Below, in pieces: positions 54,934-64,000 of a stretch of DNA of 64,000 nt. The notes under the pieces were generated by a model, which saw nothing but the letters and a program-made list of their open reading frames with translations, had not been told where the DNA came from and searched no databases. Origin of the DNA: Methanococcus maripaludis. Lineage in GTDB: Archaea > AGJL01 > Methanococci > Methanococcales > Methanococcaceae. Numbering within the stretch: the stretch's first letter is position 1; each line of letters begins with the position of its first letter. The position numbers were made by a program, and so were the translations under genes. The stretch covers positions 1-64,000 of the forward strand of contig NZ_JACDUL010000003.1 of NCBI RefSeq assembly GCF_013760955.1, read 5' to 3'.

Positions 54934-55854
54934 TTAATTTTTTAATTTCAAAAGAATTTCATCTACCAATGTATCAAGATTTATTCCTTTTAAAACGTCG
55001 ACTACAGGTAAATCCAGCTCTTTTGATAGTTTTTCGATTGATTCTTCCAATTTTTCTTCATCCATACACTTTGAGTTTAACGTAACTGCAATTACAGGCT
55101 TTCCACTCAAAAGTTCTATTGTAGAAATATTCTTTTTTATAACGTCTAAATCTAAAGTATCAGATGCTAAAATTGTAAAATCCGGTTTTGAACCAAATAA
55201 AACTGCGATACTAATTATACCGCCACCCCTACCAGTTCCAACTTCTAATGTATCTGCAAATATTCCTGTTTGGCTTGATACGATAATTAAATCCCTATCT
55301 TTTGTATCAAGTTTTTTTACTGCCCCAAATACGGTGGATGCGCAGTGGCATGTTTCTATAGTTTGTGGAATTACCATCTCATCGATACCGCAGATTAAAG
55401 ATTGCGGTTCTGTTCCAACAATTCCAAGTTTAATTCTTTTTTCGAGTTCCTTTTTTAAAATCATACAAGTTGTGAATTTTCCAGACTGCCTGCTGGTTCC
55501 CATGATGGTCATTACTTTTGTATTAATACCCTCAAGTCCACTTTTTGCATAAGCTTGTAATTCATCGTATTTTTTAGGATTTGATGAATCATAGTATTCA
55601 ATGTTATATTTTGAAGCTAATTCTTTTAAATAATCAATTTTTCCGACCCTACAAAGCCTTGCCATGTTGTAGATATTTTTTCCTTTCCTAATTTCTTCTT
55701 CGATCGTCTTTTTCCAAACTTCTATATCATCTGGGCCAAGTATTTCTTTAGTCCATATGAATGTATCGTAATTTAAGGTATCTATCAAGATATTTCCAAA
55801 AAGCCGGATGCCGTTGGCCACCTTATCCTGATGAGATAGATTTACCCGTTTCAT
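54934..55854 (-). CDS. DUF1611 family P-loop protein
   Basis: A 306-residue protein. A P-loop-like TIMGTSRQSGKFTTCMIL (residues ~115) is followed by GIVGTEPQSLICGIDEMVIP and LIIVSSQTGIFADTLEVGTG. These match the DUF1611/DgcN group, in which a bacterial member has been linked to D-glutamate N-acetylation. The N-terminal 100 residues are a separate domain. The start and CofD are unrelated neighbours. The reaction here is unproven. Confidence 0.7.
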   Translation of the reverse strand: MKRVNLSHQDKVANGIRLFGNILIDTLNYDTFIWTKEILGPDDIEVWKKTIEEEIRKGKNIYNMARLCRVGKIDYLKELASKYNIEYYDSSNPKKYDELQAYAKSGLEGINTKVMTIMGTSRQSGKFTTCMILKKELEKRIKLGIVGTEPQSLICGIDEMVIPQTIETCHCASTVFGAVKKLDTKDRDLIIVSSQTGIFADTLEVGTGRGGGIISIAVLFGSKPDFTILASDTLDLDVIKKNISTIELLSGKPVIAVTLNSKCMDEEKLEESIEKLSKELDLPVVDVLKGINLDTLVDEILLKLKN

Positions 55855-56012
55855 AGATTATTCAACCGCTGATTTTTTGTCTAAAAAAATATTAGTATTT
55901 AAAGCTTTCGATTTGAAATCGATAGTTTATTTAATAAATTTAAAATCTAATATACAATTGAGTATTTAATTTAAATACCTTTTGGGATTATTAAAGACAA
56001 CAGGAGAATAAA

Positions 56013-56426
56013 ATGAAAAAAATCAAAGAAATAGTAATTAAAGACATTATGAGCAGTGACGTAGTTTCAGTTGCACCTGAATCCGGAGTAATTGAATCAT
56101 TTGAAGCCCTTTTAAAAAATAAAATAAGCTGTCTGCCTGTTGTAAACCAAAACAACGAAACAATAGGTATTGTAACGACTACAGACATAGGATACAATTT
56201 AATAGTCGATAAATACACTTTAGAAACCACAATAGCAGATGTTATGACCAAAAACGTTGTAACAATTGGACAGGACGAATCTGCGGTTGACGCTTTGAAA
56301 AAAATGGATCTTCACGGAGATGGAAGAGAAATTATAAACCAGTTACCTGTAGTTAACAGCGAAAATAAATTGGTTGGGATACTTTCAGATGGAGATATTC
56401 TTAGAGCTATCTCAAAACTCTGCTAA
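56013..56426 (+). CDS. CBS domain protein
   Basis: A 137-residue protein made of two CBS repeats only: [22 protein letters not shown] and [22 protein letters not shown], each ending in a GIVTTTDIG- or [11 protein letters not shown]-type strand. It should bind adenosine nucleotides and regulate a partner. ACAGGAGAATAA precedes ATG. No partner is adjacent; it is a single gene between convergent or divergent units. Confidence 0.92.
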   Translation: MKKIKEIVIKDIMSSDVVSVAPESGVIESFEALLKNKISCLPVVNQNNETIGIVTTTDIGYNLIVDKYTLETTIADVMTKNVVTIGQDESAVDALKKMDLHGDGREIINQLPVVNSENKLVGILSDGDILRAISKLC

Positions 56427-56442
56427 TTTCTATTTTTAAAAA

Positions 56443-57207
56443 TTATAACTTTTTAATCCAGTCTATCTTGTTTGATAACACACATCGTGCTACGGATGCA
56501 AAATCTGCATATTCGAGCATTTCTTTTGCGGTTTCAATCGAATTAACTGAATTGTTACCAATTATTATTTTTTCAGGGAAACTCTCCCTAATTTTTTTCA
56601 AATATTCTAGATCTGCGTAATTTTTTCCAGGATTAAAACAGTCGATGTGTATTCCATCAAAATATTCTCGAACTTTATCAAGTAATTCTATTAATTCTTC
56701 GGCTGTTAAAAAATTAGCCCGTAATTTTAAAAAAATAGGAATTTCTAAGTTTAATTTTCGAATATTTTTTAAAAAATCTATTAATTTGGATTCATTTTTA
56801 AGTAAATTCTGTCCAAGTTCAAGATCAGTTATTTCGGGTTGTCTACAGTGGCAGTTTAATTCCAAAATATCTGCATTTTTTGAAATTTCGAGGATAGGGG
56901 ATTTTGCTTTGGAAAAATCGTTAAATCTGATATTTACAGAAACTAAAGAGTTACTTTTTTTCGCTTTTTCAATTTCAGAATTTATTTTTTCGTCGAGTTC
57001 ATTTAAATCATAAATAAATTCTTTTCTTCCGCGATTTTCAATTTTTTTGCTCACAATATCAGTTTCAGAATCTAAATTAAATGCACCAAGACATACAATT
57101 CCGAAAGTATCCTTATAATTTAAACAAAAATCGCCATCAGTAATCCCCGCCATTGGAGCAAGGACTATTTTTTTGGATAAGTTGTAAAGTTTATCTAATT
57201 TTTTCAT
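56443..57207 (-). CDS. Dus-like TIM-barrel protein of methanogens
   Basis: A 254-residue flavin-type barrel related to tRNA-dihydrouridine synthases: KIVLAPMAGITDGDFCLNYK resembles the FMN-binding start, then ADILELNCHCRQPEITDLELG and FDGIHIDCFNPGKNYADLEYL (each within the barrel). The usual Dus catalytic Cys motif NxGCP is replaced by NCHCRQP, and the RNA-binding domain is missing. It is therefore probably not a true Dus; a cofactor role is suggested by gch3 and cofD directly upstream on the same strand. Confidence 0.75.
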   Translation of the reverse strand: MKKLDKLYNLSKKIVLAPMAGITDGDFCLNYKDTFGIVCLGAFNLDSETDIVSKKIENRGRKEFIYDLNELDEKINSEIEKAKKSNSLVSVNIRFNDFSKAKSPILEISKNADILELNCHCRQPEITDLELGQNLLKNESKLIDFLKNIRKLNLEIPIFLKLRANFLTAEELIELLDKVREYFDGIHIDCFNPGKNYADLEYLKKIRESFPEKIIIGNNSVNSIETAKEMLEYADFASVARCVLSNKIDWIKKL

Positions 57208-57234
57208 AAAATCCCAAATAAAAAAAGAATTAGT

Positions 57235-58035
57235 TTAAATTGGGCACATGTAGTTGTAAGTTATATCTTTTCTCTCTTCGATGCTCTGTTTCAAAGTGTA
57301 AACTTGGAAATCAGTTTTTCCTTCTCGAATAACTTCTAAACCGATATCTGCAAGGTTTGATGCATCTTCAGCAGTTTTTCCAATACCAATACCTGCTTTC
57401 AAGTCGATTCCACAGGAATCTCGTATATCTTCGAACATGCAGAGGAAATCTTTTTCGCTCATTCCGTTGCATGGGCACATGAAGTTGTCCCCACCAATGA
57501 AAAAGCCCATTGAATCGTATTTTTTAAGTTCTTCCATTAATTTAAGCTTTGTCATTTGTACTGAAAGATATGTATCGTATGCGGTTTCTAAATCAGTTAA
57601 TTTTCCAGTTATGTCGTTTATGTCAACGTGTGCAAGCTGCACATAACCATTTGATACAAATTCATTAGCTACGTCCAAAACTTCTTTTCTAACATCGTCT
57701 TGTGCACTACCGTATTCTTGAATCGTTTCTGTTGCAAGTTTTTGAGCTTCATATGCTGTTTCTGCAGAAGCTACTGCCATGCTAACTGTAAATGGGTATC
57801 TGTTTTTTACGCTATTTTGAATTCTTTTGTGGGTTTCTAAATCAATTCCGTTTGTAATTGCTATTATATTATCAAATCTTGTGTAAAACGCAAGACCTCT
57901 GTGTGCTCCAAACTGCAAATTCATGTCGCAGTAAAGTCTCGATTGAAGTGCCTGTAGGTCACTTTCTCTTCTTGGATTGGGGGTAACTGTCCATGGGCCG
58001 TAATTATCAATTTGTACAACGGTTATTTGAATCAT
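57235..58035 (-). CDS. gch3: GTP cyclohydrolase III
   Basis: A 266-residue enzyme that turns GTP into formylamino-pyrimidine phosphate, the first step of archaeal riboflavin and F420 deazaflavin synthesis. The sequence [20 protein letters not shown] is typical, and the two palm-like halves each hold a degenerate cyclase motif ([15 protein letters not shown] and [12 protein letters not shown]). GGAGATAATAATG-type ribosome sequence precedes the start. It is 28 bases upstream of the Dus-like gene. Confidence 0.95.
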   Translation of the reverse strand: MIQITVVQIDNYGPWTVTPNPRRESDLQALQSRLYCDMNLQFGAHRGLAFYTRFDNIIAITNGIDLETHKRIQNSVKNRYPFTVSMAVASAETAYEAQKLATETIQEYGSAQDDVRKEVLDVANEFVSNGYVQLAHVDINDITGKLTDLETAYDTYLSVQMTKLKLMEELKKYDSMGFFIGGDNFMCPCNGMSEKDFLCMFEDIRDSCGIDLKAGIGIGKTAEDASNLADIGLEVIREGKTDFQVYTLKQSIEERKDITYNYMCPI

Positions 58036-58140
58036 TATTATCTCCTTTATTAATCCGCTAACTTTTCAGTTTACGAAGCAATAACTTGACTTTAATCTGA
58101 CGCTTAATAAAAATATTACTCAATAATATTATTAATACCA

Positions 58141-59070
58141 TTATCGGGATTTGTAATAGTCAAGAATATTTCTCGCGAGATTTATTTTATCATCAATAGT
58201 CTTCATTATCGTATTAGCATATAAAACTTCACAATTTATATCTTTCTTTTTATTGATATCACTATTGTCTAGAACTAGAACGTCTACAATATCTTTATAA
58301 TATTCATAAACTCCAACTGCACTTACAGGATATCCTTTTGCATTCATAAGTGTTCCTGCAGGCCCGCTTACTGGATTTTCACCAACGATTGGCGAAACTG
58401 CAAAAACCAGTTTTTCTTTCAACGCATTTTTTATTTCAGAAATACTCAAAATTGGGCCAATTGAGGTTATCGGGTTTGATGGGCCGATTAAAACAAAATC
58501 ACTTTCATGAATTGCTTTTAAAACGCCGTTCGCAGCTTTTGCATAATTTGAATTTTCATAAAATATATCCAGAACCTTTGCATTGCCTTTTCTAAAAATC
58601 CAAAAATCGTGAAACTTCAAAAGAATTTTTTCATTGTTTTCTTCGATTAAAACTTTGGATTCGACTTTCTCGTTTGACATTGGATAAATTTTTGAGTTTA
58701 TCAAAAGTGATTTTCGCTCAATATCCACAATTTCAGACATTTTAACTCCGTTTTTTAAAGAAGAAGCTTTGTGCATCTTTAATGCCCTATCTTTATCCCC
58801 TATCTTCAAAACTTCGTCAAATCCAAAATTTTTAAGCTGTTCGTGACAGAAAAAAGTATCCCCTTTTAAACCATACCATGTTTCGTCATTTATCAAATCA
58901 GAAAATGTGTATAAAACAGTATCTATGTCTGGGGACAAGTAAATGTCTCCAATATACGTATCTTCGCCAGTATTTACAATAACAGATATATCCTCATTTG
59001 GAAGAATTTCTTTAAAACCCTGTATCAGTTTTGGTGTGCCAGTTCCACCGGAAAGAATCGTTATCTTCAT
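58141..59070 (-). CDS. cofD: 2-phospho-L-lactate transferase
   Basis: A 309-residue enzyme that joins the lactyl-phospho group to Fo in coenzyme F420 synthesis. The N-terminus MKITILSGGTGTPKLIQG, NTGEDTYIGDIYLSPDIDT and FVLIGPSNPITSIGPIL with the phosphate-binding loop SPIVGENPVSGPAGTLM are diagnostic. The longer frame from 59094 would overlap the glycosyltransferase gene; ATG 59070 with GTGA upstream begins at the true first strand. It follows the glycosyltransferase gene by 13 bases. Confidence 0.96.
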   Translation of the reverse strand: MKITILSGGTGTPKLIQGFKEILPNEDISVIVNTGEDTYIGDIYLSPDIDTVLYTFSDLINDETWYGLKGDTFFCHEQLKNFGFDEVLKIGDKDRALKMHKASSLKNGVKMSEIVDIERKSLLINSKIYPMSNEKVESKVLIEENNEKILLKFHDFWIFRKGNAKVLDIFYENSNYAKAANGVLKAIHESDFVLIGPSNPITSIGPILSISEIKNALKEKLVFAVSPIVGENPVSGPAGTLMNAKGYPVSAVGVYEYYKDIVDVLVLDNSDINKKKDINCEVLYANTIMKTIDDKINLARNILDYYKSR

Positions 59071-59083
59071 ATTTTCACTTGAA

Positions 59084-60169
59084 TTAAAGTCCATTTTCTA
59101 CAATATCCATAACCTTGTCGGTTCCACTATTTTTAAGGTAAATATTCATTAATTTTTTAGAATTTTCAAGGTATTTTGTATTTGAGGCCATTTTTTCAAT
59201 TGCTTCTTCTAAATTATTGTCAACATCCCTGTAAGAAAGTGCAATTCCACAACCCATGTCAGCTATTTTTTTCGCGTTATTTTCCTGTTCTGGATGATCG
59301 AGATCAGGAATTGTTATTATTGGTTTTCCAAAACATGTCGCTTCCATCAAAGTTGAATGTCCCCCGTGGCATACAACAAAAGAACATTTTTTTATCAATT
59401 CATCCATATTCGTTGTTATTGGAATTACTTCAACATTTTTAGATTTTATTTTTTCGAGTTTTTCTGCAACATCATAGCTTCCGCAAACCATCTTTACTTT
59501 TAATCCTTTTTTAGCGGAAATCTTGTTTAAAAGCTCCAATATTTTGTATCGATATTCAAAGCCACCTATGATACATAAAATATACCCTTCATCATGAATT
59601 TCTTCAGGAACTACATCATATCTAATAAGAGGGCCGATAAATGAAAGGTTTTCTAAGAGTTTTAAGTTATATTCGCATACCGTGTAGGGAAGTGGAAAAT
59701 CGGGAATTATGACCTTTTCTGCAGATTTGTTGATTACATTTAATATTTCCATTACCGGATAAACAATATATTTTTCCTTTTTATCCGTTTTAGTACAGTT
59801 TTGATTGGTTATAATATAATATGGCTTTTTAAAAACCTTTGATGCTACAACTGAACTGTATTTGCAGTCCGAAATAACTAGATCCGGATCATAATCCTTT
59901 ATTATTTCGACTTCTTTTTTTATTGCTCTTGCAGGGTGGTAATCGTTGTTAAATATGCTCTTTTTAACATCAAACTTACCGTCTTTTCCGGAAAGTCTAA
60001 TTTCAGGATAAGTTTCAAAGACATTTCCACCAGACATTTCTACAAAGTCCTTGCTTTTGCCGTATGCTGCATATTTAACTTCATGTTTCTTTGATAATTC
60101 ATTTCCAATAGCAATGCAACGAGTGGTGTGCCCAAATCCCTCACCACATATGGAAATAAGTATTTTCAT
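59084..60169 (-). CDS. Glycosyltransferase-like protein (GT28/UGT type)
   Basis: A 361-residue GT-B fold protein. The start KILISICGEGFGHTTRCIAIG carries the GxGH loop; the nucleotide-binding C-terminal part reads YILCIIGGFEYRYKI and the motif CHGGHSTLMEATCFGKPIITIP, as in MurG/UGT family 28 enzymes. The acceptor is unknown; lipid or cell-surface glycan are possibilities. It lies directly upstream of cofD on the same strand, with no obvious metabolic link. Confidence 0.85.
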   Translation of the reverse strand: MKILISICGEGFGHTTRCIAIGNELSKKHEVKYAAYGKSKDFVEMSGGNVFETYPEIRLSGKDGKFDVKKSIFNNDYHPARAIKKEVEIIKDYDPDLVISDCKYSSVVASKVFKKPYYIITNQNCTKTDKKEKYIVYPVMEILNVINKSAEKVIIPDFPLPYTVCEYNLKLLENLSFIGPLIRYDVVPEEIHDEGYILCIIGGFEYRYKILELLNKISAKKGLKVKMVCGSYDVAEKLEKIKSKNVEVIPITTNMDELIKKCSFVVCHGGHSTLMEATCFGKPIITIPDLDHPEQENNAKKIADMGCGIALSYRDVDNNLEEAIEKMASNTKYLENSKKLMNIYLKNSGTDKVMDIVENGL

Positions 60170-60455
60170 AATATTTCACCTAAATACGTCCAAATAGTTA
60201 TTATCGTATCATTATGTCCCTAAATAGCCTAATTTAACGTCTTAATTTCTTAAAAATGATAAAAATTGAAAAATTGGATTTTTTGGTATTTTACTAATTT
60301 AAACTCCAATATTCATTCCTTGATTGTTCGATTTCAATTTAACAATTATAGTATATTAAGAAATCCTTCATCCAAACATTAAAATTTATAATTTAAAATA
60401 GTGTTCTATGCCACATATAGTTTTCCATGTTAAAAACGATATACAAGAGGAATCA
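60170..60455. other. Gap before the glycosyltransferase gene
   Basis: This 286-base AT-rich gap separates two minus-strand genes and should hold the glycosyltransferase promoter. I see no ORF, palindrome or RNA candidate in it. Confidence 0.5.
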
Positions 60456-61814
60456 TTAAATTGATCCATCTAAATCTTCTGAAATAGCAATTTTGTTGAT
60501 TCTTCCTATTTTTACTTTTCTAACCATTCCTCTCTGTTCAAGATCTGAAATCATCCTTGAAACTTTAGGTTTAGTAAGTCCCGTTATGTCAACAATTTCT
60601 TTTTGAGAAATGGATCCATGTTCTCTAATTAATTCAATTAATCCTTTTTCATCGTCGGTTAGAATATTCATCAATGTTTCACTTTTATGGGACTCGTAAT
60701 CCCCGATTCTACCCATCAATTCCAAAATATAATCTTCTTTTTCTTCCAAAATTTCATTCAATTCCGTAATTTTTATTTTGAGTTCTTCAGATAATTTTTT
60801 GTAAGAACTTAGATTTTTAATTTCTGAATCTTTTGAAATTACTTCTTCCTTTAATTTTGCAAAATTTTCAAGTTGAGCTTTGAACTCCATGATTTTCTCT
60901 TTTAATTCAGATATTTTTGATTCATATTCAGTTAACGTGTTCTTTGATAAATCCAATTCTTTTAAAACGTGGTCGTTTAATTCTTCCAATCTTCGAATTT
61001 CTTTATTTTTATTCTGTAAATTGAGTTGTGATATTTCAAGCCCTTTATTTAATCCAATTATCTCGTTTTGTAGTTCATTTATCATTTTTACCTTGTTATA
61101 ATTTCGGTATATAAAAAATATTAATGCAACTACGAGCACACCCAAAACAATGCTTATCGCACGATATAAATTTTCGTTATTATCTTCTGTAATTACTGGA
61201 GTTATTGCAGTCATTACATAATTTATAGTAACTTCAAAATATTTCTCATCGGAAGTTAATTCCTTTTCCCATTCTACAAATATACTCTTACCGTTCGTTC
61301 CAACCGTGTAATCCCTTGGATTTATACTCAAAACATCTTTTACTGGAGAAACTATTGCCGCTCCCTCGGGAAGCTGCACTGAAACTTTGAAATTTGAATC
61401 ATACGCTGGAACTATGATATATACCTGTTTTTTTCCACTAAGATCGGAAACCTGGCCGTTAAAACTGATCGATAAATCACCGCTCTGCCAAGCACCTATT
61501 GGTTCATCCAATTTTACATTAACTTCAGTCACACCTGCATCATTTGTAGTTATCGAATAAGAATCAATTCCTTTTGAAGAATTAAACGTTAAATCTGAAG
61601 TTTCTTGGGGAATACTGTAGCTGATATCGTATAAATCGTCTGAATTATTGTTGTAAATTTTCAAATCTATTATTTCGTAAAAATTATCGTTTTGATCTAT
61701 CGTGTATTGGACGGAATACTCATCAAACCTGTATGAATCAACCGTACTTATCGAACAAAAAATTAATGCAATTATTAGATATATTCTGTAATTAGTTGAA
61801 ATCGGCTTTGACAT
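60456..61814 (-). CDS. Membrane-anchored coiled-coil transcription regulator
   Basis: A 452-residue one-component regulator. A signal/anchor (YRIYLIIALIFCSISTVDS) starts it; residues ~25-215 form an exposed beta-rich domain; a second helix lies at ~222-242 (AISIVLGVLVVALIFFIYRN). Residues ~245-390 are a long coiled coil (LNKGLEISQLNLQNKNKEIRR and beyond). The C-terminal winged helix is clear: LTDDEKGLIELIREHGSIS, VDITGLTKPKVSRMISDLEQR. This layout matches archaeal DUF7343/DUF7345-type membrane regulators. Ligand and target genes are unknown. Confidence 0.83.
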   Translation of the reverse strand: MSKPISTNYRIYLIIALIFCSISTVDSYRFDEYSVQYTIDQNDNFYEIIDLKIYNNNSDDLYDISYSIPQETSDLTFNSSKGIDSYSITTNDAGVTEVNVKLDEPIGAWQSGDLSISFNGQVSDLSGKKQVYIIVPAYDSNFKVSVQLPEGAAIVSPVKDVLSINPRDYTVGTNGKSIFVEWEKELTSDEKYFEVTINYVMTAITPVITEDNNENLYRAISIVLGVLVVALIFFIYRNYNKVKMINELQNEIIGLNKGLEISQLNLQNKNKEIRRLEELNDHVLKELDLSKNTLTEYESKISELKEKIMEFKAQLENFAKLKEEVISKDSEIKNLSSYKKLSEELKIKITELNEILEEKEDYILELMGRIGDYESHKSETLMNILTDDEKGLIELIREHGSISQKEIVDITGLTKPKVSRMISDLEQRGMVRKVKIGRINKIAISEDLDGSI

Positions 61815-61833
61815 CGTATCTTACCCTAAAAGC

Positions 61834-62772
61834 TTAAATTAAATCTCTTTCAATCTCATTTGCTGCAATTACCATATTATTTAATTTTGAGTATGCAACA
61901 TCTAGTGGAAGTAACCTCATACCGCAGTCTGGGTCAATTATGACAGAATCATTTAGTGAATTCCCAAATTTAGAATTATTCTTTAATATTTCTATTCCTT
62001 CACTTATTAATGCTTTTACTTCGTCGACAGAATCTATAGATTTAAGTTTGGTGTTTATGCACCCAAAACCAACTTTTTTCGTGATTTCATTTAATATTTC
62101 AAGATTTTTTTTGCACGATGCAAATTCGTGGTCCAAAATATCAACATTAAATTCATTTAATTTGTAAAATATTTTTGAAACGTCCCCACAAACATGCATT
62201 GCAACAGGAACATTTATTCCAAAAGTAAGGATATCCATTGCTTTTTTTGCAACTTCAAGATCGTATAATCCAGTTGAAAGAATTGGCTCGTCAAACTGAA
62301 TCATTTTTACATGATTTTGAATCGAGAGTGCTTCCTTGTTTAAAGCCTTTGCTAAATCGTAAATTAAATTTTCATCCTTGTTGTCAGCATAATAATTTTC
62401 AACACGAATAGATGAAGCTAACGTACATGCTCCTGTTATTATTCCTTTTACTCCTTTTTCAGAGTCTTTCTTTGAAATATATTTTAGAGAATATCTTATG
62501 TCGTTTAAAGTGATTGGTTTTACAAATTCAACCCGATTTACAACTCGTCTGCCTTCAAAACCATACATGTTTGACACAAATATTTCAACCATATCGCCCC
62601 TGACCTGGCCGTCACTTAAAATGTCAATTCCTGCATTTAATTGATCGTCTAAAGCCCGTTTTATTGAATTTTCGTATTCGTCATACTTTCCAAAAAATTT
62701 CTTAAGTTTATCAGATATAGAATCAGGCTGCCCCTTAACTACGGGATAACTACCAACAACAGTTTTTATCAT
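61834..62772 (-). CDS. MetE-like methionine synthase core protein
   Basis: A 312-residue protein resembling only the C-terminal catalytic barrel of cobalamin-independent methionine synthase. Zinc ligands lie in AMHVCGDVSK (His, Cys) and IIDPDCGMRLL (Cys); the substrate site is IQFDEPILSTGLYD. In methanogens such core enzymes (MesA-like) take the methyl group from a corrinoid protein rather than folate. The start MIKTVVGSYPVVKG is typical. It follows the ACT-domain gene by 36 bases on the same strand. Confidence 0.88.
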   Translation of the reverse strand: MIKTVVGSYPVVKGQPDSISDKLKKFFGKYDEYENSIKRALDDQLNAGIDILSDGQVRGDMVEIFVSNMYGFEGRRVVNRVEFVKPITLNDIRYSLKYISKKDSEKGVKGIITGACTLASSIRVENYYADNKDENLIYDLAKALNKEALSIQNHVKMIQFDEPILSTGLYDLEVAKKAMDILTFGINVPVAMHVCGDVSKIFYKLNEFNVDILDHEFASCKKNLEILNEITKKVGFGCINTKLKSIDSVDEVKALISEGIEILKNNSKFGNSLNDSVIIDPDCGMRLLPLDVAYSKLNNMVIAANEIERDLI

Positions 62773-62808
62773 AAAATCACCTAAAAAGAATAAAAAAATA
62801 ATATAAAA

Positions 62809-63462
62809 TTAAAGTATTCTTCCGCGAACCTTATTTATGTCAAACTTAGCAGTATCTGCAACAGTCATTACTGCAATAACTCCTGCCTGTAATGGATCGG
62901 TTACAATCAAATCTGCAATCGTTGGAAGGCTCCCAAACATGTTCAAACAGATTACCGGGATGTTTGTATCTTTTTTTACTTCTTCAACAGCTTTTGTAAT
63001 TTCTCCACCCATTAAAGAACCTGCCAAAACCAAAACTCCGGCTCTTGGAAGTGTTTTTATTGCTAAAATAGCATCTGCAAGATTTTCTTCCCCAACAACT
63101 GCCATTGTATCAACACTTATTCGCTCCCCACGAATATTGTGCCTGTCAGCTTCGCTTATTGCACCTAACGCAACTTGCGATACTTGTGCTCCGCCACCAA
63201 ATATCAAAACTCTCTTACCAAATATCTTTTTCATGGTTTTGTGAATTTCAACCTTTTTTACAAATTCTAATTTTTCAAGTTTTTCGACCAGATTTTCCTC
63301 GTCTTCGACTCCATCAAGTTCCATGTATATTAAACCAGTATTATCTCCAATAATAAACTGCTGAGTGTACACTATGTTTGCATTTAATTCCGAAATTATT
63401 CCTGTTAACCTGTAAAGTATACCTACACGGTCTTCCGCAATTACAGTAAGTCCAAGCTGCAT
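62809..63462 (-). CDS. ACT domain protein with DUF5612
   Basis: A 217-residue protein. Residues ~1-75 are an ACT ligand-binding domain (GLTVIAEDRVGILYRLTGII). The rest (GKRVLIFGGGAQVSQVALGA, then GVLVLAGSLMGGEITKAVEEV) is a Rossmann-like DUF5612 region. ACT domains usually bind amino acids, so control of amino acid metabolism is plausible, and the next gene downstream is methionine synthase-like. AAGGCGATTCA precedes ATG. Confidence 0.82.
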   Translation of the reverse strand: MQLGLTVIAEDRVGILYRLTGIISELNANIVYTQQFIIGDNTGLIYMELDGVEDEENLVEKLEKLEFVKKVEIHKTMKKIFGKRVLIFGGGAQVSQVALGAISEADRHNIRGERISVDTMAVVGEENLADAILAIKTLPRAGVLVLAGSLMGGEITKAVEEVKKDTNIPVICLNMFGSLPTIADLIVTDPLQAGVIAVMTVADTAKFDINKVRGRIL

Positions 63463-63471
63463 TGAATCGCC

Positions 63472-64000
63472 TTATCTTAAATATTTAGGATTGCTTGCCA
63501 TTTCCATCAGTCTTTTTACACGTTCTTCTGTTGAAGGGTGTGTTGAAAATAACCTTGCAACGTTTCCTGCTTTAAAAGGATTTATAATAAACATGTGCGC
63601 GGTTGCAGGGCTTCCATTTTTTAAAGGATGGTATTTAACCCCTTTTTCAAGTTTTGTGAGTGCATTTGCAAGGTAAATCGGGTTTGAATACTTTGCACCA
63701 CTCTCATCAGCAGTAAATTCATTCTGCCTTGAAACTGCAAATTGAATAACCATTGCTGCAATTGGCGCCAAAATTACGAAAAGCAATGATGCAACAATCT
63801 GCATTGGATTTCCATCGTCATCCCTTCCGTATCCAAATAACATTCCCCATTGCAAGAAATTTGCAATATACATTATTGCTCCAGCCATTGTTGCAACTAT
63901 CGTTCCAATCAAAATATCTCTGTGCTTTATGTGTCCAATTTCATGTGCTAAAACTCCTTCGAGTTCCTGCTCATTTAAAAGTTGTAGTATTCCAGTAGTA
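63472..64000 (-). CDS. htpX: Zinc metalloprotease HtpX (M48), C-terminal part
   Basis: The gene enters from the right edge, so its N-terminus and first membrane helices are missing. The visible part begins with LLNEQELEGVLAHEIGHIKHRD, with the HEIGH zinc motif near 63935-63950, then two helices (IGTIVATMAGAIMYIANFLQ), SRQNEFTADESGAKYS with the third zinc Glu, and the FSTHPSTEERVKRL C-terminal box. It degrades misfolded membrane proteins. It ends 9 bases before the ACT-domain gene on the same strand. Confidence 0.95.
   Translation of the reverse strand, partial: TTGILQLLNEQELEGVLAHEIGHIKHRDILIGTIVATMAGAIMYIANFLQWGMLFGYGRDDDGNPMQIVASLLFVILAPIAAMVIQFAVSRQNEFTADESGAKYSNPIYLANALTKLEKGVKYHPLKNGSPATAHMFIINPFKAGNVARLFSTHPSTEERVKRLMEMASNPKYLR

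Overview
The window is a stretch of archaeal chromosome, about one-third GC, from a hydrogen-type methanogen of the genus Methanococcus (M. maripaludis or a close relative, judged from recognised protein sequences; no search was run). Diagnostic genes include cfbD (coenzyme F430), cofD and gch3 (F420/flavin precursors), comD (coenzyme M), a methanogenesis-marker-7 family gene, archaeal transcription, replication and RNA genes (rpoE', spt4, rfcS, rnp3, an aCPSF2-type nuclease, a Kae1-Bud32 fusion, archaeal thrS) and ribosomal S24e/S27ae. Typical archaeal TATA boxes and GGTGA/GGAGG ribosome sites are seen throughout.

Positions 1-16.9 kb are mostly accessory. A CooC-like ATPase fragment and a SAM methyltransferase come first. 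A bacterial-looking TetR, cupin, hydrolase and DUF3737 set follows, with a palindromic operator at the TetR promoter and a frameshifted, truncated DUF3737 gene. Next are a secreted DUF2202 protein, an MFS transporter broken by a one-base deletion, and a divergent Fic / DUF4143-ATPase pair whose shared upstream region carries repeated operator-like palindromes. Beyond these lie an ECF S component, a DEAD-box helicase with a long structured leader, a catalytic-domain-only tyrosine recombinase, a Hin-like helix-turn-helix protein and an M50 protease with CBS domains. Several long non-coding gaps here hold hairpins with an unusual shared G-rich loop, which are candidate small RNAs.

Positions 17.0-19.9 kb hold a compact cluster of two NifX-like proteins, two ferredoxin-containing MinD/Mrp ATPases and a small Gly/Arg-rich protein. 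It resembles the bacterial orange-protein (ORP) locus more than nitrogen fixation. Two places in it carry a GCACATATG-type motif.

Positions 20-45 kb are core. They hold the ribosomal/RNA polymerase operon with GTP-dependent dephospho-CoA kinase, pyrD, and a three-gene amidoligase operon (RimK N-terminal-like protein, ATP-grasp ligase, GCS2 ligase) with no assigned product. RNA processing genes, cfbD, rfcS, the marker 7 / CBS operon, an SNF-family transporter with a 32-residue MetS-like subunit missed by ordinary length cut-offs, a PfkB kinase, hisA and kae1-bud32 follow.

Positions 44-64 kb hold thrS, two chemoreceptors that share a nearly identical stretch of DNA (recent gene conversion), a CDKAL1-like tRNA methylthiotransferase, comD, prs, a GMC-like oxidoreductase with a cysteine cluster, a DUF1611 protein, and a cofactor cluster (Dus-like TIM barrel, gch3, cofD, glycosyltransferase). 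The window ends with a membrane-anchored coiled-coil transcription regulator, a cobalamin-type methionine synthase core protein, an ACT-domain protein and the C-terminal part of HtpX. I found no tRNA, rRNA, CRISPR array or complete insertion sequence.
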